NCBI GenBank assembly: GCA_036345935.2
Contig: JADWOT020001416.1
Span: 85,404 to 149,403 of the forward strand
Reading direction: 5' to 3'
Source of the DNA: Taenia hydatigena
Lineage: Eukaryota; Platyhelminthes; Cestoda; Cyclophyllidea; Taeniidae
Length of the DNA stretch: 64,000 nt
Both the position numbers and the translations under genes were made by a program. The notes beneath the pieces are model-generated. The model was not told where the DNA came from. It saw only the letters and a program-made list of their open reading frames with translations, and made no database searches. Below are positions 1 to 15,578 of the stretch, one piece after another. How positions within the stretch are numbered: position 1 is the stretch's first letter; the number at the start of each line of letters is the position of its first letter.

Positions 1-3000
1 GACATGCAACGCTATTAATAACTACTTTAAAATTATCTTATGCCTTTTTTGAAAGTTATGGCTATTGTTTGAAGGCAGGAAGAGTCAAAAATGGTGAAAT
101 TAATGTCCCCAAACAAGTGAGCCAGCGAATGGACTGACCAAACTCGAAGCAATTTCACTCAAGACTATAACCAGGTAACACTCGTAATAAGATGTAACTT
201 ATGGACATTGGTCAGATTTATGAGATGGCTGTGCCTGGAGTGCACTCGCAAATTTTATGGGCAAGAGGTTAAGAATGGGCGAGATGTGTACCCATGCTTA
301 TCCCCGTACGAGCAATGGTGTCATTGATTTAAAATTTAACTAAATTCAGTGAAGTTTCAAATGATTTATTTTGGCACAGATTCGCATCAAAAGTGCTGTT
401 TTTTGTTCATCCCATCGCTTGCTGAATGTAAGCCTGGTTTATCTTCATAAAAGCTCTTCTTTCTGCATCGTCTACATCGCAAGACTTTTAGATGCGGCGA
501 AATCGATAAGCTGTTGATTTCTGACGAAACTCTTATCAGACGCTTTTTTCAAGTCCTCCTTTTTCACAAAATCACTTTCCTACAACTACTTGCGGCAAAT
601 TCTATTTTGGCAGCCTAAATGCCTTTGGTGTTAGACATGCGCGAAGGGTTGCATCTTCCTTTCGTCAATACAGAAAAAAATATCCATTACTGCCCATGTC
701 ATACAGAAGCTGTGCGGTCAAAATCTGGAAAATTCATTAAGAAGAGCAAATGTTAGGTAAAAAAACGTGAGAGAAGCAAGGGAGCAGGAAAATCATGTCG
801 CCACTTTTACTGCCAGCGTGCCAGTGTGACTTTGTCAACATATTTAATCAAGCGCTTAGGCATTTTTCAGTCAGCTGCTGGTCACTCTCAGATTGCAGTT
901 GCAAAGCACGCAAACAAGGGGAGGCAGATGTTTCTTTTACAGCCGAATTGTCATGATTCTATGCTGTATTGGGTGCAAGGATTTGGAGAGAAAATGGTTT
1001 GGAGCACGTAGACAACATGGGAGTAGGAGGTTAGTGTTGAACTGACAGACAAGCTTATTGTTCCTTTGGGAAAGGATGAGAATTGCCAAACAATTGTAAA
1101 GGAGTAGCTGAAGCTCTCCTGATTTGTCGTTGGATAGTAAATTATTTTAATGGAGGAGTTGCGGCGAGTGGGGTCTAACTTGTTAGAGACAATTGGGGAA
1201 TCCCACCAAGCACTTGGCCTTACATGGTGCCAAAGTCATAGCATTTGTCCCAAGGAACATTTTATGGTTAGCATATGAACATCTGTCAATGGCGGTAGAT
1301 GTACATTTTGCGTGCAAGATTTGTCAGCGCAGTACACCTGTGTTGGAATAGTCAGCTTCGCAAGGATCGTGGATCACGGTTTCTACTAATGAGCGACCTC
1401 ACATCATGCATTTGTAGTGCACGATTTGAGCCTAAAAACAGGGATGTCAGAGCACATATCAATAAGTCTGATGCAATTTGTGATAGCGGATTTGAAACAC
1501 CAGCCGTCTAACCATACAAAACACTGAAGCGTGGTTGACGTGATAATTAGTTAAGCAGCGTCGCAGTTGCGATTTAAAGGCTCGGCAGCATAATTGTGCC
1601 GATTCTATTGTACATAGCAAGCACCAAGATGCTGGCTATTCTTGAAGCTTTCTGGTGATCAAGTGTCACTTCCTCAGCGAGAACCGAAAGGCGATAGCTA
1701 CGAGAACATCAAGCAATACTAAGAAAGAAACGTTCCTAAGGGACAGCAACAGCACTTATGCAATTAAGAAAAATCAAATGTTTTATTTGCCTTGTAATTA
1801 GTAGCTTTCTAATATATTTACAAAAGCATTTGCATTTTACCTTTATTCTTACGAGTCTTCAAATGTTCCTCGATATTGATCCCACCAGGACAGAAATTCC
1901 ATTGTGGCAGGTATATTTGAGGGATGGGCAGGATATTCTGGCAACGCCAATCTAGATAAGCTTTAAAAACTTTGTTTTAAAACTTTAAAAAGAAGTTATT
2001 GCTCGCATTTTGTCCTCTACAATTGCATTGAATGCTTTACATGGGTCCTCAGCGTTGTTACTCTAAAGCATATTTTTTGCAGAAATAGTTTTCTTGGTGT
2101 CATCGTTGCACTTTTGATTGTTCGCTTGCACACTTGAAAAGGATGGCAATGCAATTGATGGGGTAAAGCACATGAGTATGTAAGTGTTTCCTTCGCGTAA
2201 ATTAGCTTTAGCGGTCTTTTATATTCCCCTAACGCATTCATAGTGTAGGATGATCCACCAATTACTGCGCAATTATGCATTGTTATGACACCAAGAAGAG
2301 GTTACTCGTGCCTAAACAGATCAAACTGCGAGGAGTAGCATGCGGTGCCCTAATAATTTATGCGATTCCCTTCTTAGTAAAGGCAGTAACAGAAGACCTG
2401 CATCATCTGATCATTAAATCACTTCCATCTCGTTTGTTAGGGGCTGTTACTGTGCCAGTTTAGGAACAAGAACACGAAAACCGCGCAATTATTACACACC
2501 TTCCTTATTATTAGCAATAAGGAAACAAGGTTGCTCAATTTGAAGACTCTTCATCATTTTTGCTGGCTGCTCCCTTTTTGGACATTGCTGCAATCTTGCA
2601 GCACTCATTATGTAGATCCGAAATGTGTGCGAAGAGGTTTATGTCAACAACGTTGAGATGAGTGATGTCAGCGCAATATTTGGAAAAGCTGAATTAGCTT
2701 AAAACGGGTGAGCTATTCGATTCCCATCTTTCACGCTGTTTAAAAAAATCCAACCACACGAGCAATTTTGACGCATGGTGATGAATGTGACCGCTTATGA
2801 CTTAGTTGAGGTTATGATCCAAGTTCTGTTTTTGTGGCTGAACCAAACCAATTGCTTCTCATTATAACTTAATCGGATACGACAGCCACTAAGGTACACA
2901 GGCGCACCTGCAGTCAAGCGTGGCTACACTGTGAATGAAGAGGCCTTGAAATGGAGGTAATTTAGATTGAAGTGATGGTGCTCAAAGTGGTGAGTCCATT

Positions 3001-6000
3001 AAATTTATTCTCGCAATGCAAGCGCATCCTAAGAATTAAACGGTGGAACTTCGCTGTCACTGCATGCTTTATGCGCATGTATATAAATACGACTATAATG
3101 CGCTTGGAACGAAACCATTAAAAGGGCCTTCAATTAACTTTATTTAATTTAAAATGATTCCATTGCGTTGGTTAAAGGGAACCCCTAAGTCATTGTTCAG
3201 GTTTGCCGAGAAGCAAGAAGGTATTTTGAGTTCACAAACCTACCGATAGAACCAAAAGTCCGCTGCTTTCGAATTTCGACTTATGAGTGTTGGAAGCAAG
3301 TTTGATTGCAGATTTAACGCAGTTACTCAAATCATCTAACTAAGCAACCGAAGACTCGTTGCCGAATCGCGCGATTAAGCTAACATTATTTCCTCAGCTA
3401 ATCTTGCTATTTAGCGGTTCATATTGACAAATCTGCCACATCTAATTGGACTGCGATGTAACGTTCACAAGCCGCTCACTAACGGAAGGTCACGGTATGC
3501 TGCAAACAATGGCGACCATAGGCTCGTCATGCAGGTGGCTTTCTTAATGCTACACATGTAACAGAAACACTTGAAAGGATGGAAGATAGACTGTCAGTGA
3601 TAAAGATGACAGATGCCGATAAACATTTTCAGCTTGGAGTTAAACAAGAGACCAGAGGCTGTTCAGGATTGCATTGATAATCTTCGATTGAATTCCCATG
3701 CTAGCAATTCATTATGCTAAAATAGTGACTCAGGCATTGATTGTTGGGTAAAGAAATAGTCTGGTTGCGCATTTGCAGGGACTTTTGCTATTAAACGTGC
3801 ACGAGAACCGCATGGCTGTGTTCGTCATTACAACCGGAATAGGTGAGATTTTACCAAATCTATGCATTTGCCGCTACCCCATCAAACTAAAGTACAGCCT
3901 TTTGTGGTGCCGCTTGTAAGGACCCGTGCCAGATCAGAATTCAGAGCTCTTAACATTAAACACCACATGGCGTTAAATGGTGGAATTATGGATTTGAGCA
4001 ATGCAAGTTACGAAGTACAATGCATTTCATTTAGCCCTGTTTAAATGCTGTAGTAGTGGCACAGAACGGTAGGATGCATGAGCGTGTATACATGCATAAG
4101 CATCTGGTACGCGGATGGAGGTGAGAAGAGTTGGTAATCTCTTCTTGTGGATTCGTGGACTGTGGGCCAGTTATGCATTCCTCTCGTAGCACTAATCCGT
4201 TAATGAAATTGTTAGGGCTAACCACCCTTAAATACTGCGACATATGCATTTAAATTAACGGCGAATATTGAATTAGTACTGCACCATCAATTAGCTCAGG
4301 TCAATGTCAAGACGTCTGACAATCGTCCCAGATCGTGGAGAAGTAGTTCATTAAAAATTGGGGAAGTTCAGCTCTGAACAGACCAACACTCGATCTTCCG
4401 GAATCCTAAAGGATAAAATATCGGTCCTGTTTGCTTATTTATGCTTCGATTATAACTGCTAAAGCACAGGATTTCGCCATTCAACTACTGCAGCATGCTT
4501 AAAAATGGGAATGGTAATAACTGATGGGTCACTTGAAATCCGGTCTGGAGCCTTTATTGTGCGGCGCTAGTGCTTGAAGCTTAGTTAGGATTGTAAATAA
4601 CGGGTTGCAAGTGACTTTCCATCCAGCCGTCACCATCTTCTCGAAATCCGCTCAGGCCGCATCCACCGAGTAGTGAATCAACGCTTGTTTCGTGGATATG
4701 CTTCAGCCACCACTTTTATTAAGAACTCAACATCTCATCCTTTGCTTTTCGCTGTAGTTAACTCGTTATCATGCTTTTGTACTAACCCAATTCATATCGC
4801 TGAAAAGCTCATTTATCCTTCTAATAGGAACTTATCTTCTGGTAGATATTTTCAGGAGGCCAGCTTCACTGTCATAATCTTGCCCTGACTCAGCGCAGCG
4901 ACCGCGAAAATCAAATCCTTTATGTTTTTATGGCCAAATAGAATAAGCAGTGCTTTTAAAGAGGTGGCCTTGGATGAGGATGATGCAATGGCTATGGATA
5001 GTATGACGTTAGGGTTTGGCATGTTAACGCAAATCTTGAGGATATGGACACATTAACAAACTTAGTATTCATAGTATAAAAGCAATAACCCCATGGTTCA
5101 CAGTTTTGAAAGCATTACACAAGCAACGAAAGCACATAGGCAAATAAAACGACATGAACAAAGTTCCAGCTTACCTATGCGTTTAAATGATTTTAAATTT
5201 ACTGCAATGGCTTTTAATCTAATCTGGTTTCGGTGCAGCTGATCGCAACTAGGAGAGCTAGCTCGAGAGAGTATGTGTTTTTCATTCAATGTGCACGCTT
5301 ATTGGGGCATAAGATAGTGAAATCTCAAATATCATTTGGGAGGAGGAGAGACCACTACATAAGTATTACGATGTCTCTACCCTGCAAAAGCAGTTTGCTG
5401 CCTTTACCCGCGTCTACGCTCTTATTGCACCTTGAAGAAAGCCTAGATTAACTTCACTTTCCCATTTACCACTAGTTTTAATACTCACTCGTCAGTTTAA
5501 TGCGCTGCTATCTGGCATCACCCAAACCTTTTACCAATGCCTCGATAATCCCAACCGCGTTGCTTCTAGGTGTTAATCTCTATTGTAGACGTAATTCTTC
5601 GCAAAATGTAGGCAAACCATTCTAATGCTTTAGGATTGGTATAATACAGTTTGACGCAATCTTTACTTGCTTTTAGGTGAAGCTTAATTTAAAACTTAAA
5701 ACCTTTGTAGTTATCAAAATAACTTGCAATTTATGAATAGGAGGATGGGATTTTGCATTTCTTGCCTAGGACTAACGTTCGAAGGTAACAATGTATGGAT
5801 GAAGCCAAAAAAGTGCACTCAGAGAAAGGAAGCAATCTTAATAGGTAAAGTCATTAGTAAGTGCTCAAGTATCAAAGCTTCCTTATAAACACTGCGATCA
5901 TTCCTTGTTAGGTTCAGCATTCAAAACCGAGAAAAAAGGGGCAGCAGAACTTTATTCCACCGCTCATAGTTTAAAGAAGACGTTTAAAGTGTCAACTTTT

Positions 6001-9000
6001 CACCTCTACTGTGACACTACGCCACAATCGGCATTAATTTCATACTAATCGTAGTTGTGGACTTGTGTGCGCTATGTGCTTGTGGGCACTGGTTGGAATT
6101 ATCTTAGAGTGCCAGTTAGCCTGCACGGTGAGATTGAGGGTATGAGAATGCGGGTGCGGGAAAGTTGCAATAAGGGGATAGGCTTCGTCGATCGTCTGCC
6201 CTTTGCACCAATTAATTATATGATCATTTTAATGACACTGAATCAACCCGTGGGCTGAGAGGCGAAGAAGTGAAGTTGTGAGGAGGCTGTGGGGTGGACA
6301 GTAATGAATTTGATCACTAAACGGCAGCGTAATATATGAGGGAGGGAAACATCATAAGCTAGAGTCACATTGCGTTGGTGTTGGTTGATATGGTCCCTTT
6401 GTTTACGTGCTGGTCTCCTTGCGTTTCCCTTATGCACTGCTGCGGGTCACCTCAGTTTGCCTCATGAGTCGAAAACTGCAGCAAGAACTCAGAACAATGA
6501 TTAAAGTTAAATTTTAATTACCGTTAATTAGGGTACTAAATGGGCAGGAGAGTGCAGCTGTATACTACAATTATCATAGTAGGCCCCTTAAGCACTGGTC
6601 AGACCTAATCTGTCTACTTTAGTCGAAGTGCGTACTCTGCTGGTTTACGAGAGAATCGCTTCACGCACGTGGCAAAGAATACCATCAGCCATGGTCTGCT
6701 GCCACTATATACTATCGCCAGTCATCTATTGCACTGATTTTCTGCTCTTGCTGCCCTTACTACATTGATTGTGTCATACATTATTACTTTGAAGGCCAGT
6801 CGCCTACATTACCGATGCCCACTGGACGCAAAATTTGCCATTAGGTCACATGGCACTTCAGTCCCAAATAAAATAAAATATTTTCATTCCTAGGTCTATC
6901 ATTCCGTTTACCGTGCCGGATTACAGTCGAGTACTGTAACAACGCCTCACGCGGCCGTGCTGATACACAAGACAGGCATTTTTACCCTGCTTTCCAGATT
7001 TGCTTTAATGGGTAAATTGAATGATGTAATGCGCATGTCTTTGCATACTCCTTCTCTATTTCGTACAAATTTAGGCCACGGTTGCTATTTGTACGCGGAT
7101 GCGTTTGCAAAGTTTGTTTACTTGATTACAAATTTCTGGCGATAAGCACTCAGTGACTGCTAACCTTATGACGAAACAGGCGACATCTCACCCGAGGAAG
7201 AAGTGGACTCTTAAATGCTAAATGGTTATCACCAAGTCATTCCAGTAATTTAGCCAAAATATACGACCTAATCGAATTCGTCTACTCCTCTCGAAACGGA
7301 TAAATGCCAAATCCATTGCTTTCCACTGACACACTTTATAATATTCAGAGCACTGAGGAGTGGCAAACCAGTTTATGGTTGGCAGCATAAATATTGCGCG
7401 AAAAAGTTTCAACCTGGTGAAATCTTGACTTATGCGTGAGATTTTTATACTTCTTTGACAATAAAGAACCCTTACTGATGAAATACTAAACTGACCCATT
7501 GCAAAAATTTTGGAATTCTTGATGGGCTACAAACACATGGCTTATGTTTTACTGAATGCGGATTTGCACTGTCGGCTAGTTTATGACTTAAAGCTGGCGA
7601 TACGAACTGTCTAATTTATGAGGAAATATTGACACAGATTGGTAATGGACAAAGCTGATTACCAAACTTTTGTTATGACCTTTCGTTTGGGATGGACACG
7701 AGTGCTTAATAAGGCGCTGAAATCGGGGTACTATGCACAATATCGACATGTCTTCCCGCAACACAGGACGCGATTCGCAAACAAAGCAACGACATGCATA
7801 TCTAACCAACATGGTTTGCTGTATAATCTTGTAACTGAGCAGAAATCTACGTTGGTTACATGTTTGAACTGCCCTTTGGCAGTACTACTTTATCGCTAGA
7901 TCAGAAAACTGGATGAAAGCGGCTGAGAAAAGACAGTAGCTCCTGGCTGGGCAAATGATTCGGTCCATTTTACCCTACGCCATAGGTAGGCTTGGCAATA
8001 TTTTGTACGACGGTTCCTCTTTCGGTGTCTGTGCAAATGATCGATTCTACCTTAAAGAAATAGTTCAACTTTTTTTTTAGGTTGCCTTCCATCACGTTAT
8101 ATTTTGATTCGGAAAACTTTATGTGTGGCGAATTCGTATGCAGATGACGGTCAAGGGAAAATTGCCTGATTGCATTTGTCGGGGCAGAGTTCAGTGCCCA
8201 GAGTTTAGGAATATATGTGCATTACTAGCCTAACTGCCTTAGACTTGGTGAAATTTTGATGGCTCTGAGAGAGTGGGTAGGTCTCAATATTGGAAGGGTT
8301 CGACCGGAATGTGGAGGTAGTGGATTAACATTTGAAGCCAATAATGTGTTTTGCTAAAGTGTCCTTGTGACTTCGCATATACCTGCTTATAGGAAGTTAG
8401 TTATAAGTTGGGTTCTCCGCACCCAATTTGGTTAATAGCCTATGTGAGCATCTCATAAATTCCTAGCATGGTTTTACTTTTTCAAATGCAAAGAAGAAAT
8501 AAAGCAGAGCCGCAAAAGAATATGGCGTTGTTACCAACTTTGATTGCTGTGCTTGCAAGGGAGCAAGGACTGCAATAATAGCGAAACAGTCTCTTACCGC
8601 CTTTACACGCCCATGCTAGAATGCAGCCCAGACCAAAGAAAGCACTAGGCATAGAAGGAACCCGCATTGACGACCCCAAATTTCATGGTATGACAGCCAA
8701 AATAACTGTGAAATTAGCATTATAATGCTGCCCCTAAGCCGTTATTAAAGTATGAACGAAATCCGGTCAGGGCGCGTTCGCAGCGACAGGAGCCTATTAT
8801 CCAAAGTTACTGGCTAAAATGTTTCAGTGCGCAAGTTGCGTTGTGGTTTGTGCTAAAAGGCCACTTCTCCATTTCGCTAGCTAATTTGTAGATTATTTGT
8901 ATTTTGTCAGAAATTCAGCCATGATTGCAACTTGCAATACAGGGACGCTTAACGTTCCTGGTAGTACATGAACATAAAGTTGGTAATCTGAATGGGAAAT

Positions 9001-9560
9001 TCGCCTACATACCGCAGAGCTTCTCGAGCATAATTGGCAGTCCAATTGCCTGACAGGATGCAACACCTGCCTGTCTAGTAGCAAAAGGCCCGTTCTGATA
9101 GGCGTTGGAGTTGCCTAGTTGCCTGCTCTTCATGACTGACAAATTACTGGGATGAGTTTATGCAGCATAGTTCTAAGCTAGGGTCTGAGTCTAAAATTCA
9201 CTTTACCTAAAAAGGTCCTACCAGAGGGCACGTGGGATAGTGTGTATTCCTTGGCATCATTGACAGGCACGGTGGTTAAAATTTGAAGTTATGAGACAGT
9301 CTTCAATGTTTACGTGATCTTCAAGCAGAGCCAGATGCGCCAGCGCTGCAGCAGTATTAGAGGTCGCTTGTTTAACTCGTCTACTCTAGCCCTTGAATCC
9401 AGCAAGAAAGAGTTTTGTTCATTAAAATCATCTATTAGTATAATTTAGCCATACTAAGTAAAAATTTAGCAAAGCGCATGTACCGAACTCTTCTCAGACT
9501 TGCTGAAGCTAACAACTCCTTTGATGTGAGATATCATTCAACTAACTACCTTTCGTTCAC
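1..9560. other. no supported gene (AT-rich non-coding DNA)
   Basis: I see only short open frames (up to about 93 codons) in all frames and on both strands. None has recognisable protein motifs or consistent splice junctions. No tRNA, rRNA or clear tandem array was recognised by eye. Old diverged repeats could be present but cannot be detected without alignment. Confidence 0.6.
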
Positions 9561-9706
9561 CTGTTCAATCCTCCTCGAAATCGACCACCCCGTTTGCTGA
9601 TCGCTGCATTGCTTTTGGACGACTGCCATTCCTTCGCCTTTACGGGATTCCTGCACATCTTTTTTCATCCACACTGGCATTTCCAGCTCTTCAATGCAAA
9701 ACGATT
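9561..9706 (-). CDS. possible isolated exon, unknown protein
   Basis: On the minus strand an open stretch of 146 nt runs from a CTAG acceptor (exon starting at 9706) to a CAG|GTGAAC donor (last exon base 9561). It encodes a charged peptide with pieces such as IEELEMPVWMKK and SISRRIEQ. The composition, rich in Lys, Glu and Gln, looks more like protein than its surroundings. I do not recognise the family, found no partner exon, and cannot exclude chance. Confidence 0.2.
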
Positions 9707-12700
9707 CTAGTTTAAACAAGTTTAACGATACAGATTTATTTGCGCATTGCAATTGTCAATTACGAATAAGACTCAAGCACACTAATTTGAGCTCGACTTC
9801 GTCGACTTGTGATTGATCAGTCTTTTTGCCTTGTAACACTGCAGCGTCCCCACTGCCACCTAAAAAAACCAAATATATTTATGCAATCTCACCTGTCAGG
9901 TGAAACATCAGTAAAGTCGTGTGATAACAAAGCTTTGTGATTCATTGTTACTGATTTATTCATCCTAACTGATATTGGCTCTTCGAATTGTGGCATTTAC
10001 TTTAAATTTCGGTCGCGGCGCCAAACATGCGTATCTGCTGATAATCCAGGCCATCTGTGCGAATAAGGACACCCCATACTTTGTCCATTACACATCAAAG
10101 AACAAATAATGTAGCACACGGAACATGACACCCCGCGAACCCGCATGTCATTAAGGCAACACAGTCAAACATGAGGACATTACGAATGACAAAGAGATAA
10201 GCCGGAGGTCAGTGAGGCGTAATTAGACCAACGATTCATTGATCTGCGTGAGAGCCTGAAACCTTCTTCCATGAAGACATAGAAAAGAGCAAACCGAATT
10301 CGGAGGGCAATGATTCACTGGTGCGTGCCCCAAATAAACATGGCAACCGATTTCGAAATGCAATGGCCATACCCACGGGTTCGCCACCACTCCACGTGGT
10401 GCCAATTGGTAGGCGCAAATACTATAGAATTTCCACCCTAAAAATGTTTAAACTAACTCATATCACTCATTTAACCACGTAGTATCAAGCCTATACATCA
10501 GTGCACCTGCGACCTAAGTATGCGGGTTATCCAACCTAGCCTCTATATCTCAGAACTACAATCCAGTCAGGAAGTTAAACATTTATTGCTGCCATCTGAA
10601 TAGCGAATTGATCGCAATAATATGCGAGAGAAGTCATTCACCCCATGGAGAATAGCAGCTGTCAATGAACTACTGTTATGCTCTCGTAAGCTGGAAGAGT
10701 GTGCCAATGCGTGAACTGCCGGTGTGTGAACCACGATGCAGTGCAATCCGTTGGCAGCAAGGAACGATTCCAATCAAGCTGCTATCGTAATAATTTGAAC
10801 GAAGGAGCCTGCCATTGAGTAGGAAGTCTCAAATAAAATGGTTCAGCCCATGCAATTGAAGATTCAAGTGCAAAATATGGGGTCTTGCTAAAACACTAAA
10901 AACGGTGCAAACTTGAGGAACATCACCTTAAATCTTTCTCATTTTTCCTCAGACTATGCAAAATTTGACATCCTTTGATGCGATGGGCGCCAATAATATC
11001 CGCAAAGAATGAGAAGTTGCCACGGACCTTAGATGGAGTCAAAACCAACTCTTATTGATATTGCTATTGCAGACAGTTGACAAAAAACTCACAATAGGGG
11101 CAAGGGTTAAAGCATTAATTAGTGTGATTCTCAATAAGAAAGCGCATGGTTACATTATTAATTCGTAATCAACTGAGCCTCAGACATCACGCATTCTGAT
11201 GCAGATTGATCGCACGAGCTTCCGCACTGCAGTTGAAGGCACGGTTTGATATACTTAGAATAGTAAAATTGTTAAAATCAGCCACGCGAGCATCGATGAA
11301 AGTAGATCCATTGGGGACCAAAAAGACTCGATTTCCAACGTTCTACCACAGTCAGGCTAGAAACTTAATCAAAAAAATTAAACGCACCTTTAGGACATTA
11401 AAAAGTCTCGAATGTCAATAGAAACGACCTTACAAAGGTGTCCGCTTCGAAATCACTGTGGTGAAAGTGGAACATCATCACTTGTTTGAGCGTTCGCTTA
11501 AATCCCAACAAACAATAAGAAGAAAGACTTAATCATTTGTCACTGAAGTGGTATTCGGCAAAACTGTGAAGTTATGGGATCGAAATGATCATCTCTTTGT
11601 GTAGTCGCTACAATGTATACGTTGCCTTAAAGTTTCCAAAATATAGAGCCTCGCTCTCGAAATGCATGCCTGGTGATAATCCATATGTTCTCTATAAATG
11701 AAAAATCAAACATTTTGGGCGTCACATATTTTATTCAATAAAAATATGATACAGTGAAAGATAACATGATGGTAGCAGAGCCAAGCATGGAGATTAATCA
11801 GAGAACAGTTTGATGTGGCCGGAGCAGCTAGAGAATAAACAGCATAAGAATCTGATTTTTCTATTTCAAAATCGTTGAAAAGAGCAAACCGAAGTCGAAT
11901 ATCGGTACATCGCTGCAATGGGATTCGGGAGCGTTGTTGTTACTGTGCCAAGCTGTCCTTTAGTAGAAGACCTTGGTTTTCCAAGGCAGTCAAAGTTTCA
12001 GACTGATCAGTCATCCGAGCTACACTCTGCTACAAATGCAGGCTAAAAGAGCCAGAATAGCATCTCGAAATGCAAAAGCTACCAGTTACTGTGTCGTGGT
12101 TTTGAATCGATGCCATTTCGCAGAACAGCTATCCAGGATGCTAAAAAATGTTTTGTTTGGTAAGTGGGGAGCAACAATTAAATGAATAAATGAATCAGCA
12201 CATCAAATGATGGGTATGAGTCCTTATATTGAGTGAGTCACAAATCGAAAAAAAAGGGGCAAATAAAACAAATAAATTGACAGATTGGATTTCAGCTATG
12301 ATCAATTGAAATGCGATGCTCAGTGTAGAAGCTGCAGAATGACTGTTCAATGCGTTCACAGCTAGCACCTGTTTGAAGAGAAGTCTCCCTCACAATACCC
12401 AGTGGTTGTGTTGTTTGCAATAATGACACCAGTTGGGGCTAATAGCTTGTACCAGCCTAATCCACGTTCATAAACCAAAAAAAATTATTCATCACAGATT
12501 TCACTATTCTACAAACTAGCAAAGGACAAATGACTGTGACCTCAATCTGTGAAGGCTAGGCAATATGGAACCGCAGTTCTCACGCCCCATTTATTCCTGT
12601 CAATTTCGCATGAGACTGATCATGAGGGAATAGTTGCCTAACCGATGGACTAAGGTTCTAATGCTAGTCAAATATAGCTGTATAGGGCAAAAATAGAGCA

Positions 12701-15578
12701 TTGCATGCAATTCATTATCTCAACAACTACAGAGACATCAGCGATTAAGCAGGCTGCGGCAAGTGGGAATGCATTCTAATTCTAACAACCCCGGAATCGT
12801 AACTGAATAGAGTATGTGCCTTGCAAAAATAAAAATTCAATAAAGTGCTAGGCTCTATTTATCGCTGCTAACGCGTTCGACCTCAAATTCAACCAGAGTG
12901 TGTGTCTCGAGTGAATCGTTATCTGATCAGAATGACGCTTTCACCTACAATTTTTTGTCAGTTCTGCTTTAAGTACACGTCTTCTTACTTTATATAGATC
13001 CGTATTCCTGTTTTGTTTCTCCTCATCGTCCCTTGGGAAGTCGTAATTCTCTCTGAGTCTACAGATTACCACTCGGGTGTTGCAGTCGAATAAACATTTT
13101 AGATGTGCGTAAGTGAACAAACCTGGTGACCGTAACATCCTTATCCGCCTGAGAGTTAGTCAGTCAGCCACATAAACACCAAGCCTACAGGTGCACGTGG
13201 TGCCCTGCATTGTGTAGTCATGCCCTTTGAAAATTCGTACGCTTTTGTATGCGGATGGACGCAGAGTAGCGTGTGATCTGCAAGCAGCGGGGATGTGTAG
13301 GGAGGTAAGCAGAGGAGCGAGAAACTCAAAAAGAATTTTGATACGAAGGCCTAAAGTGAAAAGACTAACTTGAAACCGGGAGATTTAACTTCCAAGAAGA
13401 CGACAAACGTCATGATCTCCCATGGCTCCGATATCAACCAATGTTTTAGTTTGCCACCGTTGAGCGGATACAGTGCCCTTCTGGGGAATATGTTCATTGA
13501 GAGCGAAAACTGGCTACGATTATGAGTAGTGAGCTAAGTATTCCTATGTCTAGTGGAACGTCATTTAAGGCTTATTACCCTGCAGGGTCACTAAGTGCGT
13601 GCCCGTTCACGGGGTGAGAGCATGACCATTAATCGCTTTGGGGAAACTTCGTCATACAAAATAACAGTGTCAGTCACTGGGTCCAGTGTGAAATTAGAGA
13701 GCCTCAAGATTTACGTTTGAATTCTGATTGACAACCAGGCCCTACACCCTAAAGTTGGATCAATGGTTATAACAGTCGCTTTTGGGCTTGTTAGCTTGCA
13801 AGAAAACGCGCATCTGCATCATTAACAGATGCAGAATCGGGTAAACAAGCTTCGATAAAATTTTCCCAGTTAAAAGACGCCAGCATTAACATCTCAACAC
13901 GTGCCGTAAGAGGAAGCCTTCAAGTATCAATGTGGCCTTATGAGGCTTGAAAATATCATAGCGATGGATCTGGATATTGTACATAACGGGCTCGAAGTAG
14001 AGCAACTCTCGTTAGCAATTAAAATCAACACAGAAGGCAACATTTCGGCGAAGCTGGTGCATCGAAACAAACGCAGAAATTTTTTGAAGGAAGGAAATAA
14101 AAACTGCCAGTGCCATCAATCATTTAAGAGCATGCCAGTCTGCAAGTGCAAGAACTGAAAAAAATTTTGCTAAAGGGGAATACAAGGCCTCAAGCATGTT
14201 ATACTAACAAAATATCAATAAAAAGAAAAAAGAAAGCCATTTAGATGGTGGGATGGAATGATGCAATATTGCTTGCTGTGTAATGGTGCAGTTTAGTCGA
14301 ATTTTTGCATCCATCCACCAAAGCAGACATTAGCATTTTTTAGCAAGGCCAGCAGCACCTTTTTGGCTGAAGGAAAAAATTGAATTCCCACGAAGGATCT
14401 TGGTCTGGAATACTTTGACCGCTCTCAGGTAGCAAACCAATCGATTTGGCAGGCGATTTCTTGTCCACAAATGAAGAACGTACGGCAATGCCTCACCCCT
14501 CGTCACACGTTGATAAGATCTGATACCAAAAGGACCACAGTACTATTAATAGCTACACATTCGCATATGCAGAACAGGAACAAAATTCAGAAATACGAAT
14601 TTATTTTGGCGAAATTATTTTCCTAAGCTCAAATTAAGCAGTGTCTCAAACGTATGCAAGGACATAAATGAGCCTTCGCGAAGCACCTTATATACATTCC
14701 ACCCATGTGACTATTCTCCAGGTCAAATCTGCCGCCATGAACAGTGTTCCTAGTCATGCCAAAACATGTGAATTGCACCCATTCCATACTAGCCTACATT
14801 AACAGCAATTCCTCCATCCAGATCTCCATCTGTGTGTCCCAAACGAGTTACAAGTTGCATGGTCCCATTTTTCTCGCTCGACAAGTAAGTAAAACTTATA
14901 GCCCTTGCGAAAGTAGGGGTGTAAACGACTTTGAAAGTGGCGGACAAATCTATCGCACAGCAGCCTCTCCTTCATGATCTTTCACTACTGCTACAGCTGT
15001 TGAGGCTTCGCAAAGTCTTCAACGGAAACATCATCTCAAGAACGACTGATTCGTAACGGCCCAGCGTGCCTTTAAAGTGTCCAAGTAGATTTACCAGTAG
15101 AACAACTTGTATTGGAGAATTAGGGGAGGTGTGGAATAGGTTCAGTTTGTATTCAAGCGGTTGATATTAACGTCCCTTCTTAACTCGCAAAAGCAATTAA
15201 TGCAGGCGTTGACGGAATTGGGGTTTGCGTGACATAATTGAGTTAAAGATGTTAGAGTATTTTGTCAGCTAAATCGTAGCAGCTATTTATAAAGTTAATG
15301 CACTTGCCTACCCATCGGTTATTTTGATGGGAACAGTTTATTAGCTTCATGCATGCAACCCTGCAACCTCTCCTAGTGTGTTAAATAGCTGCAAAAATTC
15401 GCTAATAAAATACTTCAGCATCTTTTGCTCCATCATGCCAAGCAAACTTTAGCTCCGTTAGCGCCTACATTAAATGCTTATGTGCATTAAGAAAGGGCGT
15501 TAACATCAACCGCTTACACATAAATTGAAACCATTTCACACGTTCTCAATTCCTTACAAAATCGTTCGATAAAACGAG
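9707..15578. other. no supported gene; region upstream of the guanylate cyclase locus
   Basis: No coding region with motif support was found. A small hairpin (TCTGCATC at 13813, complement at 13828, 7-nt loop) is visible. I could not identify a promoter or upstream untranslated exon for the gene starting at 15579; metazoan promoters are not readable by eye here. Confidence 0.55.
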